A stretch of 64,000 nucleotides of DNA from positions 1 to 64,000 of the forward strand of contig NZ_FQTX01000003.1 in assembly GCF_900129045.1 (NCBI RefSeq), written 5' to 3'. Position numbers and translations under genes: made by a program. The notes below the pieces were generated by a model, which was not told the origin of the DNA, did no database searches, and worked only from the letters and a program-made list of their open reading frames with translations. The first letter of the stretch is position 1. Each line of letters opens with the position of its first letter. Positions 25,288 to 35,300 of the stretch are shown here, piece by piece. This DNA is from Bifidobacterium merycicum DSM 6492 (GTDB lineage Bacteria > Actinomycetota > Actinomycetes > Actinomycetales > Bifidobacteriaceae).

Positions 25288-27078
25288 ATGGCAAGCACCG
25301 ATCAGAGAATCCCGAACGCGGCCGATCCGTCCCTGTGGTGGAAGCAGGCCGTGGTCTATCAGGTCTACCCGCGTTCCTTCAAGGACACTACCGGTTCCGG
25401 CCTCGGCGATATCGCCGGCGTGACCGAGAAGGTCCCCTACCTGAAGAAGCTGGGCGTGGATGCCATCTGGCTGAGCCCCTTCTACCCGTCCCAGCTCGCC
25501 GACGGCGGCTACGATGTGGACGACTACCGCAACGTCGACCCGAAGCTCGGCACCATGGACGACTTCGACAAGCTCGCCCGCACCGCGCATGAGGCCGGCA
25601 TCAAGGTCGTCGTGGACATCGTCCCCAACCACTCCTCGAACCAGCACGAGTGGTTCAAGGCCGCGCTGGCAGCAGGCCCCGGCTCCCCCGAACGCGACCG
25701 CTACATCTTCCGCGACGGCAGGGGCCCGAACGGCGACCTCCCCCCGACCGACTGGATCGCATGCTTCGGCGGCTCGGCCTGGACCCGCGTGCCCGACGGC
25801 CAGTGGTACCTGCACATGTTTACCGTCGAACAGCCGGACTGGAACTGGAAGAACCCGGAGGTTCGCGCCGACTTCATCAAGACGCTGCACTTCTGGCTCG
25901 ACCATGGCGCGGACGGCTTCCGCGTGGACGTGGCGCACGGTCTGGCCAAGGATCTCGACCGCGATGATCTCGACAAGTTCAAGATCATCGGCGACGAGAT
26001 GTCCGCCACGGACGGCACCCACCCGCTGTACGACCGTAATGAAGTGCACGACATCTACCGCGAATGGCGCAAGGTGTTCAACGAGTACGATCCGCCGGCA
26101 TTCGCCGTGGCCGAAGCCTGGGTGCATCCGGACCGCCAGTATCTGTACGCTTCGCCGGACGAGCTGGGCCAGGTGTTCAACTTCGAATTCGCGAAGAAGG
26201 ATTGGATCCGCGACGATATGCACCTCGCCATCGAGGAGGGGCTTGCGGCCGCCGAGCGTTCCGGCTCCACCTCGACATGGGTGATGAGCAACCATGATGT
26301 TCCCCGCCATGTATCCCGTTACGGCCTGCCGCAGGTGCCCGCCTCGTCGCACCACCAGCTCGCCAAGGACTGGCTGCTGCGCGACGGCACGAGCTACACC
26401 GAGGACCGGGAGAAGGGTTCCCGTCGTGCACGTGCCGCAATCCTGATGGAGCTCGCGCTGCCCGGCTCGGCCTACGTGTATCAGGGCGAGGAACTCGGGC
26501 TTCCCGAAGTGGCCGACATTCCGTGGGATCAGCTGGAGGATCCGACCGCGTTCAACAGCGCCCGCAGCCACACGGAGAAGGGTCGCGACGGTTGCCGCGT
26601 GCCGTTGCCTTGGGTCGCCTCGGACAAGGCGGAGAACGGCGGATCCTTCGGATTCTCCCCCGCGGCCAAGCATGCCGGTGCCGGTGTGATGGACGCCGAG
26701 GCGGGAACGCCTTCGGAGAAGCCGCATCTGCCTCAGCCGGCGTGGTTCGCCGACTATGCCGCCGACGTGGAGGACGCTAACCCGGACTCCATGCTCATCT
26801 TGTACCGCAAGGCGTTGGAGCTGCGTCACAAGATGATGCCCGCCGATACGACGCTGACATGGCTTGACGAGGACCGCGCCTCCGATCTGCCGGATGGCGC
26901 CGACGGCCAGCATGGCGGTGTGATCGCCTATCGTCGTTCCAACGGCTGGGCGTCCATCACCAACTTCGGCGCGACGCCCGTCGATCTGCCGAACGGCGAG
27001 ATCCTGCTGGCATCCGCGCCGCTCACCGATGACGGAAAGCTGCCTCAGGACGCCACCGTCTGGCTGTCGCTCGACTGA
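25288..27078 (+). CDS. GH13 alpha-glucosidase / oligo-1,6-glucosidase type
   Basis: A 596-residue cytoplasmic GH13 enzyme; AAAGGAG precedes the ATG. Conserved regions: DIVPNHSS (110-117), GFRVDVAHG with nucleophile Asp214, AEAWV with acid/base Glu276, and SNHD with Asp337. It opens with VVYQVYPRSFKD, as in exo-acting alpha-glucosidases. It hydrolyses maltose, isomaltose-type or sucrose-like alpha-glucosides; linkage preference cannot be told without alignment. It is under two LacI operators and followed, after 456 bp, by a sugar-binding lipoprotein. Confidence 0.93.
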   Translation: MASTDQRIPNAADPSLWWKQAVVYQVYPRSFKDTTGSGLGDIAGVTEKVPYLKKLGVDAIWLSPFYPSQLADGGYDVDDYRNVDPKLGTMDDFDKLARTAHEAGIKVVVDIVPNHSSNQHEWFKAALAAGPGSPERDRYIFRDGRGPNGDLPPTDWIACFGGSAWTRVPDGQWYLHMFTVEQPDWNWKNPEVRADFIKTLHFWLDHGADGFRVDVAHGLAKDLDRDDLDKFKIIGDEMSATDGTHPLYDRNEVHDIYREWRKVFNEYDPPAFAVAEAWVHPDRQYLYASPDELGQVFNFEFAKKDWIRDDMHLAIEEGLAAAERSGSTSTWVMSNHDVPRHVSRYGLPQVPASSHHQLAKDWLLRDGTSYTEDREKGSRRARAAILMELALPGSAYVYQGEELGLPEVADIPWDQLEDPTAFNSARSHTEKGRDGCRVPLPWVASDKAENGGSFGFSPAAKHAGAGVMDAEAGTPSEKPHLPQPAWFADYAADVEDANPDSMLILYRKALELRHKMMPADTTLTWLDEDRASDLPDGADGQHGGVIAYRRSNGWASITNFGATPVDLPNGEILLASAPLTDDGKLPQDATVWLSLD

Positions 27079-27534
27079 CGTTCCGATGGTCGATTCCGAC
27101 TGACATTCCGAACGTCACCGACGGTCACTGATTGCGACCGACCGTCATCGACCGTGACCGACCGCCGGCTCCGCGGGTGATGTCACCCAACCGATATCAC
27201 CCGGCATACGTCCCATCCCCGCCCCGCGTTTCCTCCACACGGGGCGGCCACACAACAACCCCACAGGAGGAACCCGAGGTCGAGGCATCGCAATGATGCG
27301 TGCCCCGATCTCACCCACCATCATCCACCCACCCGGTCTCACGAGATTGCACAAGCTCGCTCGACATTCCACAACATCGTGCGAGATCTCGCAACATCCC
27401 ACGGGACCGTCTGGAGTCATCGAAACCACCGGAACCGTCGAAACCGCGTCCGACCGCACCGCAACCCGCGATCAAGCCGGATACGGCATCGTCGCATCCA
27501 TTCCAACGAAGGAAGAAAGAACAAGGAGATAACA
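27079..27534. other. Intergenic region between GH13 and the binding protein
   Basis: A 456-bp stretch without a supported gene. It has inverted repeats after GH13 (CGGTCAC 27122-27128 with GTGACCG 27154-27160; GGGTGAT 27175-27181 with ATCACCC 27196-27202) that could end GH13 transcription. Further right, a 14-bp perfect palindrome (27380-27393) probably regulates the binding-protein gene. Confidence 0.5.
27380..27393. promoter_or_regulatory. Palindromic candidate operator before binding protein
   Basis: TGCGAGATCTCGCA is a perfect 14-bp palindrome 142 bp before the start codon. A related half, CACGAGATTGCAC, occurs near 27337. It does not match the two LacI sites before GH13, so a different regulator may be involved. 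Confidence 0.45.
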
Positions 27535-28899
27535 ATGAACCGCAATATCACCAGGATCGTCGCCGTGGCGGCATCCCTCGCCATGGGCTTCTCGCTCGCC
27601 GCCTGCGGGAGCAACAGTGCCGACTCCGACAAGGGCCACGTGTACTTCATGAACAACAAGGCCGAAGTCGTGGACCAGTACAAGGAACTCGCCTCGATGT
27701 ACACCAAGAAGACCGGTATGAAGGTCGACGTGCAGACCGGCGCGGCCGGCACCTACGACGCGACCATGACCTCCGAACTGGCCAAGTCCAACGCGCCGAC
27801 CATGTTCAATGTGTCCGGCTTCGACCAGTTCGCCAAGTATCAGAAGTACGTCGAGCCGCTGCAGGACACCGACGTGTTCAAGATGCTCAACGACGAAGGC
27901 AAGGCCTACTCCTACACCATCGACGGCAACTCCTACACGTTGCCGTACGCGGCCGAATGGTACGGCATCATCTACAACAAGAAGATCATCAAGGACTACG
28001 CCGCAAAGGATTACGCGGTGATCAAAAGCGCCGACGACATCAAGGATTACAAGACTTTGAAGGCCGTCGCCCAGTCCATCCAGCAGCATAAGGACGATCT
28101 CGGCCTCGACGGCGCCTTCGCCACCCCCGGCCTTGACTCGTCCGACACCTACCGTTTCACCGCGCACATGGGTCGCATCCCGCTGTACTACGAGTACAAG
28201 GATATGAACACCACGTTCTCCAAGACCATCAAGGGCAAGTATCTCGACCAGTACAAGGACCTGTTCGACCTTGAACTGAAGAACAGCCCGACCGACGCAG
28301 GCCTGATCAGCTCCAAGACCTACGACGATGTCACCTCCGAGTTCGCGCTCGGCAAGGTCGCCTTCTACCCGAACGGCGTGTGGGCCTACTCCCAGATCAA
28401 GGGCAATGATGTGGCCGATGATGACCTCGGCATGCTCCCCTACTACATGGGCATCAAGGGCGAGGAGAACAGCGGCCCCGCAGGCGTGTACGACGCCAGC
28501 TGGGCGGTGAACAAGAACGCCTCCGAAAAGGACAAGAAGGCCACGCTCGACTTCATCAAGTGGATGGTGACCGACGATTCCGCCAAGAAGATCCTCTCCC
28601 AGGACATGGGCTTCTCCGTGCCGTTCACCACTTTCACCGACAAGTTCCAGCCGAACAATCCGCTGACCGCCGCCGCCCGCGCCTACACGGAAGCCGGTAA
28701 GACCGAGGTCCGCAGCTTCACGATCCCGGACCAGCAGTGGCAGGATGATCTCGCTTCGGCACTCGTCGAATACGCGCAGGGCACCGGCAAGTGGGACAAG
28801 GTCAAGTCCGCATTCGTGGACGGCTGGGCCACCGAATGGGCGAACAACGAATCGTCGCTGGGGTCCGTGCCCGAAGCGCAGAAGTTCGACACGAAGTGA
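27535..28899 (+). CDS. ABC-transporter sugar-binding lipoprotein
   Basis: A 454-residue family 1 solute-binding protein. A lipoprotein signal peptide ends in the lipobox LAAC with the acylated Cys24, followed by a Ser/Asp-rich linker. The mature part has the usual oligosaccharide-binding layout (PTMFNVSGFDQF, AAEWYGIIYNKK, GPAGVYDASWAVNK). AAGGAG at 27523-27528 fixes the start. It would capture an oligosaccharide outside the cell and deliver it to membrane permeases, but none follow: a terminator-like hairpin and an opposite-strand gene come next. GH13 upstream suggests an alpha-glucoside ligand; this is inference. Confidence 0.92.
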   Translation: MNRNITRIVAVAASLAMGFSLAACGSNSADSDKGHVYFMNNKAEVVDQYKELASMYTKKTGMKVDVQTGAAGTYDATMTSELAKSNAPTMFNVSGFDQFAKYQKYVEPLQDTDVFKMLNDEGKAYSYTIDGNSYTLPYAAEWYGIIYNKKIIKDYAAKDYAVIKSADDIKDYKTLKAVAQSIQQHKDDLGLDGAFATPGLDSSDTYRFTAHMGRIPLYYEYKDMNTTFSKTIKGKYLDQYKDLFDLELKNSPTDAGLISSKTYDDVTSEFALGKVAFYPNGVWAYSQIKGNDVADDDLGMLPYYMGIKGEENSGPAGVYDASWAVNKNASEKDKKATLDFIKWMVTDDSAKKILSQDMGFSVPFTTFTDKFQPNNPLTAAARAYTEAGKTEVRSFTIPDQQWQDDLASALVEYAQGTGKWDKVKSAFVDGWATEWANNESSLGSVPEAQKFDTK

Positions 28900-28939
28900 G
28901 CAGCTCCACCGGACTCGGCAAAGCCTAATAGATAGCAAC

Positions 28940-28987
28940 ACAGGCGTGCGATGGGCCGACCGTAACAACGGCCCATCGCACGCCTGT
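28940..28987 (+). terminator. Strong hairpin after binding protein
   Basis: Exact 19-base arms, 28940-28958 (ACAGGCGTGCGATGGGCCG) and 28969-28987, with a 10-base loop. It follows the stop by about 40 bases. No strong T-tract is present. Confidence 0.75.
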
Positions 28988-29133
28988 TCGCATGATCGCC
29001 TCTGGCTGCCGCCGACCGCTATCGGCGGGCGTCCGCATTCAGCTTGTCCATGGCAGGCAACCGCACGCGTGCGAACGGACAGCACAGGCGACTACGCAAA
29101 CGGCTGCACGGCCAAATCACACGGCGAATCGAT

Positions 29134-29547
29134 TCAGGCGTCGATCCTCTCCAACGCCTTATACGGAACAGCGCTCCTATCAACGCATTTCCAGATCAAA
29201 CCACGACGGCACTGCACCACGGAAACATAACCACCCTGCCGCAAAGCCTTACCGACTTTGGCATGCAACGGCAGCGTGCACACCTTCCGCCGCCCCTCAC
29301 CATCGTAGACAACCAGATCACGCACATGCGCAACACGCCCCGCCGCAGACTTCACAACAGGCTCCACCCATTTGCCGCCACGCCGTTGCACAACCACACG
29401 GTTCCGCCCCTCGCCAGCCCAAGACTCGTCCACCAAAGCATAATAGGTCTCGCCACCATACTGGTACTTCGTCCACTGATACCCGGCGAACACCACGCCC
29501 GCCATAATCGCCAACGCAATCGCCAACGCGGAAAAAGCCTTCTTCAT
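29134..29547 (-). CDS. YxeA-like (DUF1093) secreted or membrane-anchored protein
   Basis: A 137-residue protein with an N-terminal hydrophobic helix (AFSALAIALAIMAGVVFAGY). The rest resembles the YxeA/DUF1093 OB-fold family: YYALVDES, a V-Y-D-G-E-G-R-x-K turn, KALRQGGYVSV and VPYKALERI near the end. The start at 29547 is preferred over the adjacent Met at 29550 because GAGGA would directly abut the latter. YxeA proteins are secreted and of unknown function, best known in Firmicutes. No operon partner is obvious. Confidence 0.7.
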   Translation of the reverse strand: MKKAFSALAIALAIMAGVVFAGYQWTKYQYGGETYYALVDESWAGEGRNRVVVQRRGGKWVEPVVKSAAGRVAHVRDLVVYDGEGRRKVCTLPLHAKVGKALRQGGYVSVVQCRRGLIWKCVDRSAVPYKALERIDA

Positions 29548-29769
29548 CATTCCTCGGTTCGCTCACAGGAACGCCATCAGACGCCCCACCATCACCGTCG
29601 TTACCGACGTATTGATGTGAACAGTACCGAGAATCACCAGCGACCATCATCAGTCAACGGAACGATTCGCCCCGCAAGACTCATCCCCAAGAACGAGACA
29701 GGGTGCAGCGCACGGAACAAACCACGCGCCACACCCTCATAACCGAATCACAACCGGCTCGCAACCGGC

Positions 29770-30966
29770 TCACAGCGTAGGCAGCCAGCGACCCAAACGA
29801 TCAAGCCCCTCCCTCAACGCCTCCTGGGAAGCGGCATAACTCAACCGCACATGCGTGTCAGCCGTCGCAGCACCGAAATCACGCCCCGGCGTCAACGCCA
29901 CATGCGCCTCGGCCAACGCGCGCTCGCAGAACGTCCACGCATCCAAACCAGTGGACGTGATGTTGAAATACGCATAGAACGCACCATTCGGCTCCACCTC
30001 CACCGGCAGTCCGATGCGCTTGAGCCCGTCGACCACAATGCGCCGACGGGTCAGCAGCTCCTGGCGGCGGCGCTCGCATTCATCCAGACTGTCTTGGGTG
30101 AAGCAGGCGAGCGCAGCGTGCTGCGTGGGGGTGTGCGCGCATAGGTAGTAGTTGGTGGCCAGGTCGTCCACGGCTTCGAGCACGTCGTCGTCATCGGGCA
30201 TGACGACCCAGCCGAGACGCCATCCGGTCATGCCGAAGAACTTGGAGAAGCTGTTGCACACAATCGCCTCATCATCACATTCGAGCACGGATTTGACTTC
30301 GCTGCCATCCGGTTCGCGATCGGCCAGGTCAAGGTAGGTTTCGTCCACGATGCGCCACATGCCATGCTCGCGCGCATACTCGCACACGCCCTTGAGCACA
30401 TCGAAGTCGATGGTGGTGCCGGTGGGATTGGACGGCGAGGTGATCATAACCGCCTTGGTGCGGTCGGTATGGTATTGGGCGACGAGTTCCGGGGTGAGGT
30501 GAAAGCGGGTGGCGGCGCTGGTGGGCACGTCCACCACGGTTCCCTCGAAGCTTTTCACCAGCTCGCGATTGCAGGGGTATGAGGGGTCGGCGATAAGCAC
30601 CTCATCGCCGGAATCGACGGTGAGGGCGGTGGCGAGCAGCAGTGCCGCCGAGCCGCCTGAGGTGATGACGATACGCTTGGGGTCGATGGTCAGATCGTGA
30701 CGCTCACGGTAGAAATCCGCGATGGCCTGGCGTAGTTCCGGCAATCCCATGGCCGCGGTGTACGGCAGGGCGCGACCGTCATATTGTTCGCGCATGGCGT
30801 CTCGAACGGCTGGTGGCGCGCCGAAATCAGGTTCGCCCAGGCTGAGTTTGACGACATCGATGCCATTGGCGATCATTCGATCGGCTTGTTCGCCGAACAC
30901 CATGGCGCGGAAGGGTTGCACCTCACGGGCGCGACGAGACATAACAGGCTGCATTGCTTCACTCAT
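29770..30966 (-). CDS. PLP-dependent class I/II aminotransferase
   Basis: A 398-residue fold-type I aminotransferase. Seen are SLGEPDFGAP near residue 45, SGGSAALLLA (cofactor phosphate region), SPSNPTGT, and SFSKFFGMTGWRLGW with Lys242 as the likely PLP lysine and the conserved C-terminal arginine region (DTHVRLSYA). It transfers amino groups between amino acids and 2-oxo acids; aspartate, alanine-valine or MalY/PatB-like roles are all possible. Start 30966 (MSEAMQ) is chosen by homology to the usual N-terminus; a weak GGGA precedes it. It is transcribed divergently from the oxidoreductase gene. Confidence 0.88.
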   Translation of the reverse strand: MSEAMQPVMSRRAREVQPFRAMVFGEQADRMIANGIDVVKLSLGEPDFGAPPAVRDAMREQYDGRALPYTAAMGLPELRQAIADFYRERHDLTIDPKRIVITSGGSAALLLATALTVDSGDEVLIADPSYPCNRELVKSFEGTVVDVPTSAATRFHLTPELVAQYHTDRTKAVMITSPSNPTGTTIDFDVLKGVCEYAREHGMWRIVDETYLDLADREPDGSEVKSVLECDDEAIVCNSFSKFFGMTGWRLGWVVMPDDDDVLEAVDDLATNYYLCAHTPTQHAALACFTQDSLDECERRRQELLTRRRIVVDGLKRIGLPVEVEPNGAFYAYFNITSTGLDAWTFCERALAEAHVALTPGRDFGAATADTHVRLSYAASQEALREGLDRLGRWLPTL

Positions 30967-31222
30967 AGTCCCGTTGTATCCACACCATGCGACACCGAAC
31001 CCCGCTTTCCCATGCCGCTTTCCCATGCCGCTTGCCGCTCCGGGCCGCCGGTATCCGCAGACTATCCGCATGACTATCCACATGACGAAGCGAACGCAAC
31101 CGCACTACGTGTGAATACGTGATGATGGCACGGCGGATCGCAGCACACACAGGTAGCCATGCATCGGCGAATCCTCATACAATAATCAGAGCATCGGCAT
31201 CCATTCGTACAGGAGGAACACC

Positions 31223-32275
31223 ATGAGTATGCTCAACGGCAGACGCGACGAGGCGGAACGCACCGGCAGAAAAGTGAATGTCGCCATTCTGGGCGCAGGT
31301 TCGATTGCCAACACCATGGCCACAACGCTGGTGAAAATGGCGGAAGACAGCCGGTATTCCAGCTGGATCCACCCGTATGCCGTGGCGGCGCGCGACAAGG
31401 GGCGAGCCGAGGCATTCGCCGCGAAATACGGATTCGATACGGCGTATGGATCCTATGCGGATATGGCCGCGGACGACAATGTCGACCTGGTGTATATCGC
31501 CACGCCGCACAATTTCCATGCCGAACAGGCGATCATGTGTCTCAAGGCCGGCAGGAACGTGCTGGTGGAGAAGGCGTTCACTGCCAATGCCGCGCAGGCT
31601 CGGGCACTGCTCAATGTGGCGGAGGAGACCGGACTGCTTGCCACGGAGGCAATCTGGACACGCTACCAGCCGAGTCGTGATCTTATCAACGAACTGGTGC
31701 ATAGCGGCGAATTGGGCACCATACGATCAGTACGCGCGGAACTCAGCTATGAGCTGCATGGGCGCGACCGTATCACGAATCCGGATCTCGCCGGAGGCGC
31801 ACTGCTCGATGTGGGCGTGTACGCATTGAATTTCATCGACATGGCGGTGGGTGCCGACCATGGACGTTCCATTGCCGACATCGTTACCACGATGGTGCCG
31901 TACAGCACCGGCGTGGATGCCACGAATACCACGGTATTGACCTATGACGATGGCCTGTTGGCAACCGCGACCAGTTCCAGAGCCGTGGCGTCGGACCGTT
32001 CCGGCGTGATCTGCGGCGATAACGGGTATGCGGTGGTGACGAATATCAACAATCCGGAACGCATCGACGTGTACAACACGGATCATTCCCCTCGCCATAG
32101 CATCGCGGTGCCCGAACAGCTCACCGGGTACGAGTATGAGGTTGCGGCTGCGGCCAACGCGATTCTTGATGGCCGGACGGAATGCCCGGAAATGCCTCAC
32201 GCCGATACGCTGCGCATTATGGAGCTTATGGATGAGATCCGTGGGCGTTGGGGGTTGAAGTACCCGTTCGAATAG
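31223..32275 (+). CDS. Gfo/Idh/MocA-family oxidoreductase
   Basis: A 350-residue NAD(P)-dependent oxidoreductase. The N-terminal Rossmann fold has GAGSIAN (25-31) and the conserved VEKAFT with Lys117. The C-terminal domain contains GGALLDVGVYALNF, as in dihydrodiol/glucose-fructose dehydrogenases. AGGAGG (31211-31216) supports the start. The substrate is probably a sugar, polyol or cyclic diol. A hairpin terminator follows. Confidence 0.9.
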   Translation: MSMLNGRRDEAERTGRKVNVAILGAGSIANTMATTLVKMAEDSRYSSWIHPYAVAARDKGRAEAFAAKYGFDTAYGSYADMAADDNVDLVYIATPHNFHAEQAIMCLKAGRNVLVEKAFTANAAQARALLNVAEETGLLATEAIWTRYQPSRDLINELVHSGELGTIRSVRAELSYELHGRDRITNPDLAGGALLDVGVYALNFIDMAVGADHGRSIADIVTTMVPYSTGVDATNTTVLTYDDGLLATATSSRAVASDRSGVICGDNGYAVVTNINNPERIDVYNTDHSPRHSIAVPEQLTGYEYEVAAAANAILDGRTECPEMPHADTLRIMELMDEIRGRWGLKYPFE

Positions 32276-32284
32276 AACGCCAAT

Positions 32285-32326
32285 GGCTGTGGGCGGCAAT
32301 CGCAACGGCGATCGCCGCCCACAGCC
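32285..32326 (+). terminator. Hairpin terminator after oxidoreductase
   Basis: 19-base arms GGCTGTGGGCGGCaATCGC (32285-32303) and GCGATcGCCGCCCACAGCC (32308-32326) pair with one mismatch and a tight 4-base loop. It stands between convergent genes and could serve both. Confidence 0.75.
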
Positions 32327-32389
32327 ATGCTGTCATGTGTTGTCCCGACGGCAGGATCATCGGCATTCCGAACCGTTCGGCATCCCGGG

Positions 32390-35300
32390 CTAGTCATCGT
32401 CCGACACTTGCGGAATACCTGCCCCCAATTCGGCGATGATGGCGTTGCGAGGCTTCATTTCAGCATGCAACTCGCGTAACGACTCGTCGGCTTCGCTCAC
32501 GTAATACAGCGTGGCATCGATGGCTTCCAACGGTATGTTCTCGATTTCGGCGAGCAGCAGACGGTACATGTCGAGTTGGAGGAGTTTGCGGGCGGTGTCT
32601 TCACTACTGGTCGGGCGATGCCCCGTCTTCCAATCGACGATGGTGAACCGTTTCGTCCGATCCTGCGGGTCGAGCCCGCCAAAGAACACGGCGTCCAGCT
32701 TGCCGTTGACCACCTGACCGTTCAGATCGCCTATGGATACGACGATCTGGCGTTCCGCCCAGACCGGCACGCGTTGTGCCCAAGCCGACGAGGCAAGGCG
32801 ACGCTCCCATTCCAGCACGGACGAATCCGCGTCGCCGCCTTGACAGGCTTGTATGGCTTTATCCAGCTCCTGCAGCATGCCGCTTCTGGATTCTCCGCTT
32901 TCCTCTGGGTGCATGGCGTTCATGAAACGCTCCGCCCAGGCGTGGAATCGCGTGCCGGCCGAGGCCGCGGGGGACGCCACGGATGGTATCGGGCGGATAA
33001 TGCCACGCCAGAACCGTGTCTCATCCCGACCGCTCAACCCGCCGGCGAGCGCCTGCAATCCGGTTACGCTCTGCCTGGAAGCGGCCATGACGCGTTGGGC
33101 TTTCCGTCTGACCGCCGCATCCAGGGCGTCACCGTCCAGCATGCCGGTCATCAGGTCCTCATCCGCTACCAGCATGCGGGCCTTGTCGTATAGGCTCTGC
33201 CCATTGTTTTCAGGATTATGGCAATCCGCACCCGATATGGCATTGGATGCGGCGTCGTCTGCATCGGCTCCGGTCATGGCCTGCCGCACCTGTTTTGCGC
33301 TTTGCAGCAGCGAGTCGCCCACTTCCCGGCTGAGACGCGCCGGCCAGGGAAGACTGGTTTGGGCATCGTGCGTTTCGGGTTCTTCCAGCCAGGCCGCGCC
33401 AACGACCATATCCTCGTATTCGCGGGCGTGATCGCCCACAAAGTACCCTTCCGGCAAGGCGATCTGCTCATCGGCCCCTTCCGGCAGGTTCGATGGGGCT
33501 GCCGCGATATCGTTATGGATGCGCAACGAGTCATGCACTTCCTGCCAGAACACCGACGGCTTGGATTTTCGCGTTTTGGCGCCCAATACGCGCGGGTCGC
33601 GCCCTTCCTCTCCGGTCTGGCAATAGGTGAGCAGCAGATCCCTGCGAGCTCGGGTGAGCGCCACGTAGGCGAGTCGTCGTTCATCGCAATGATAGCGGCG
33701 CCCGTATTCCTCGACCTGTGTAAGGTACAGGGAATCCGGATCCATGGCTCCGATCTCATCGTCGAAGGCACGCAGTGTGCCGAACACTTCGTCATCGATG
33801 GTTTCCGCCGCATCCAGCAGTTCCAAGGACTCGATGGGATCCGCTTCTCCGGGCGCATCATGCGGGAATCGTGGCAGAATGCCGGCATCGGCGCGCACCG
33901 GCACGGGGACCGTGTCGATTGTCGTCAGCCATGACGTGGCCGTCTCGCAGTATTCCGGAGCTTCCCACACGCCGTCGTGCCACCCGCCCGGATGGCGTTC
34001 GTCGACCTTGACGGCAAGCGAATCGCCTTGCTTGCTGGGGAACACGCCTTCGCCGAGTTCCACCACCGCGACCGCATCCCATTCAAGCCCTTTGGACTGG
34101 TGGATCGTCATGAGTTCGACATCGGCACCGCTATCGGCGTTCAGGGTGGACGTCTCGTCTTCGATGGTTCGCAGCGTATCCGTCCATGCCATGAATCCGC
34201 GTAATGTCGGCGCCTGACCGGCCGCGATCTCCGATAGGTACGTGTCCACCAGATCAATGATGGCTTCCACGGGGATTCGGGCGACAGTGGGGTTTACCGT
34301 GCCGTCGCCATGCAACGCCTGCGCGACCACGGCATCCACGTCCAGTTCCAGCTCCTGCGTCGCGGTACGCACCACATCCGACAAAGGCCTGCCGATCGCA
34401 TCGCACACCGTGCGCAGCACGGCACCGGCGCGGATGATCGTCCGAGCATCGTGTTCGTCGATGCGGGAGCAGCGTTCCAACTGTTCCGGCAGATCGTCGC
34501 GCAGCAGCAGATCGGCTACGAACACGCTGTTGATCACGCTATCGCGATGTTCTCGGACCAGAGCGTCCCATTGCCCGCGCGGCGCATCCGCCGGGACCAG
34601 ACCGGCCATGACCAGGGCTCGATATTGGGATTCAAGATTCAGCGTATTGGCAATACCGGCAAGAGCGGCCAGGGCCGTGGCTCCCAGTCCGAAGCGTGGG
34701 GTGGCGAGCAGCCGCATCAGCGAGGCGCTGTCGCTATGGTCGCAGGCTACGCGCAGCAGAGAGAGAATATCGCGCACTTCGGGGCGTTCGAGCATTGCGG
34801 AATATCCGACCGCCACAGCGCTCAGACCGGACTGCTCCAGCGCCTGCTGGAACAACGGCATTTTTGCCTTCGAACGGAACAGCACCGCAACGCTTCCCTT
34901 ATGCTCGCCACTCTGGCCGGCATGGGTGTTGCGCGCGATGGCTTCATGACAGAATCGCACCACACCGTCGATCTCCTGTCCCAAGGTCTCGTAGCCGAGC
35001 ACGCCAACCGTGCCGGATGGGGCATTGTCTAAGGGGGCGAGCTCGTTCACGTCCACTTCCCGCATCGGCGAACTGCTGGGACGGCTTGGCGTGCCACGCA
35101 ACGGCATGGTGAGATTGTTCGCGGCTTCCAGTACCAGCCTCGCATTGCGCCGGGTAACGCTTAGGGAGTACGGCTTGCGTTCGGCTGGCAGATGAAAATC
35201 GCGTTGGAACATGCGGAAAGCGCCGGGGCTTGCTCCTCGCCAGGCATAGATCGATTGGAAGGGGTCGCCCACCGCGCTCACAGCGGTGCCTTCGCCTCGG

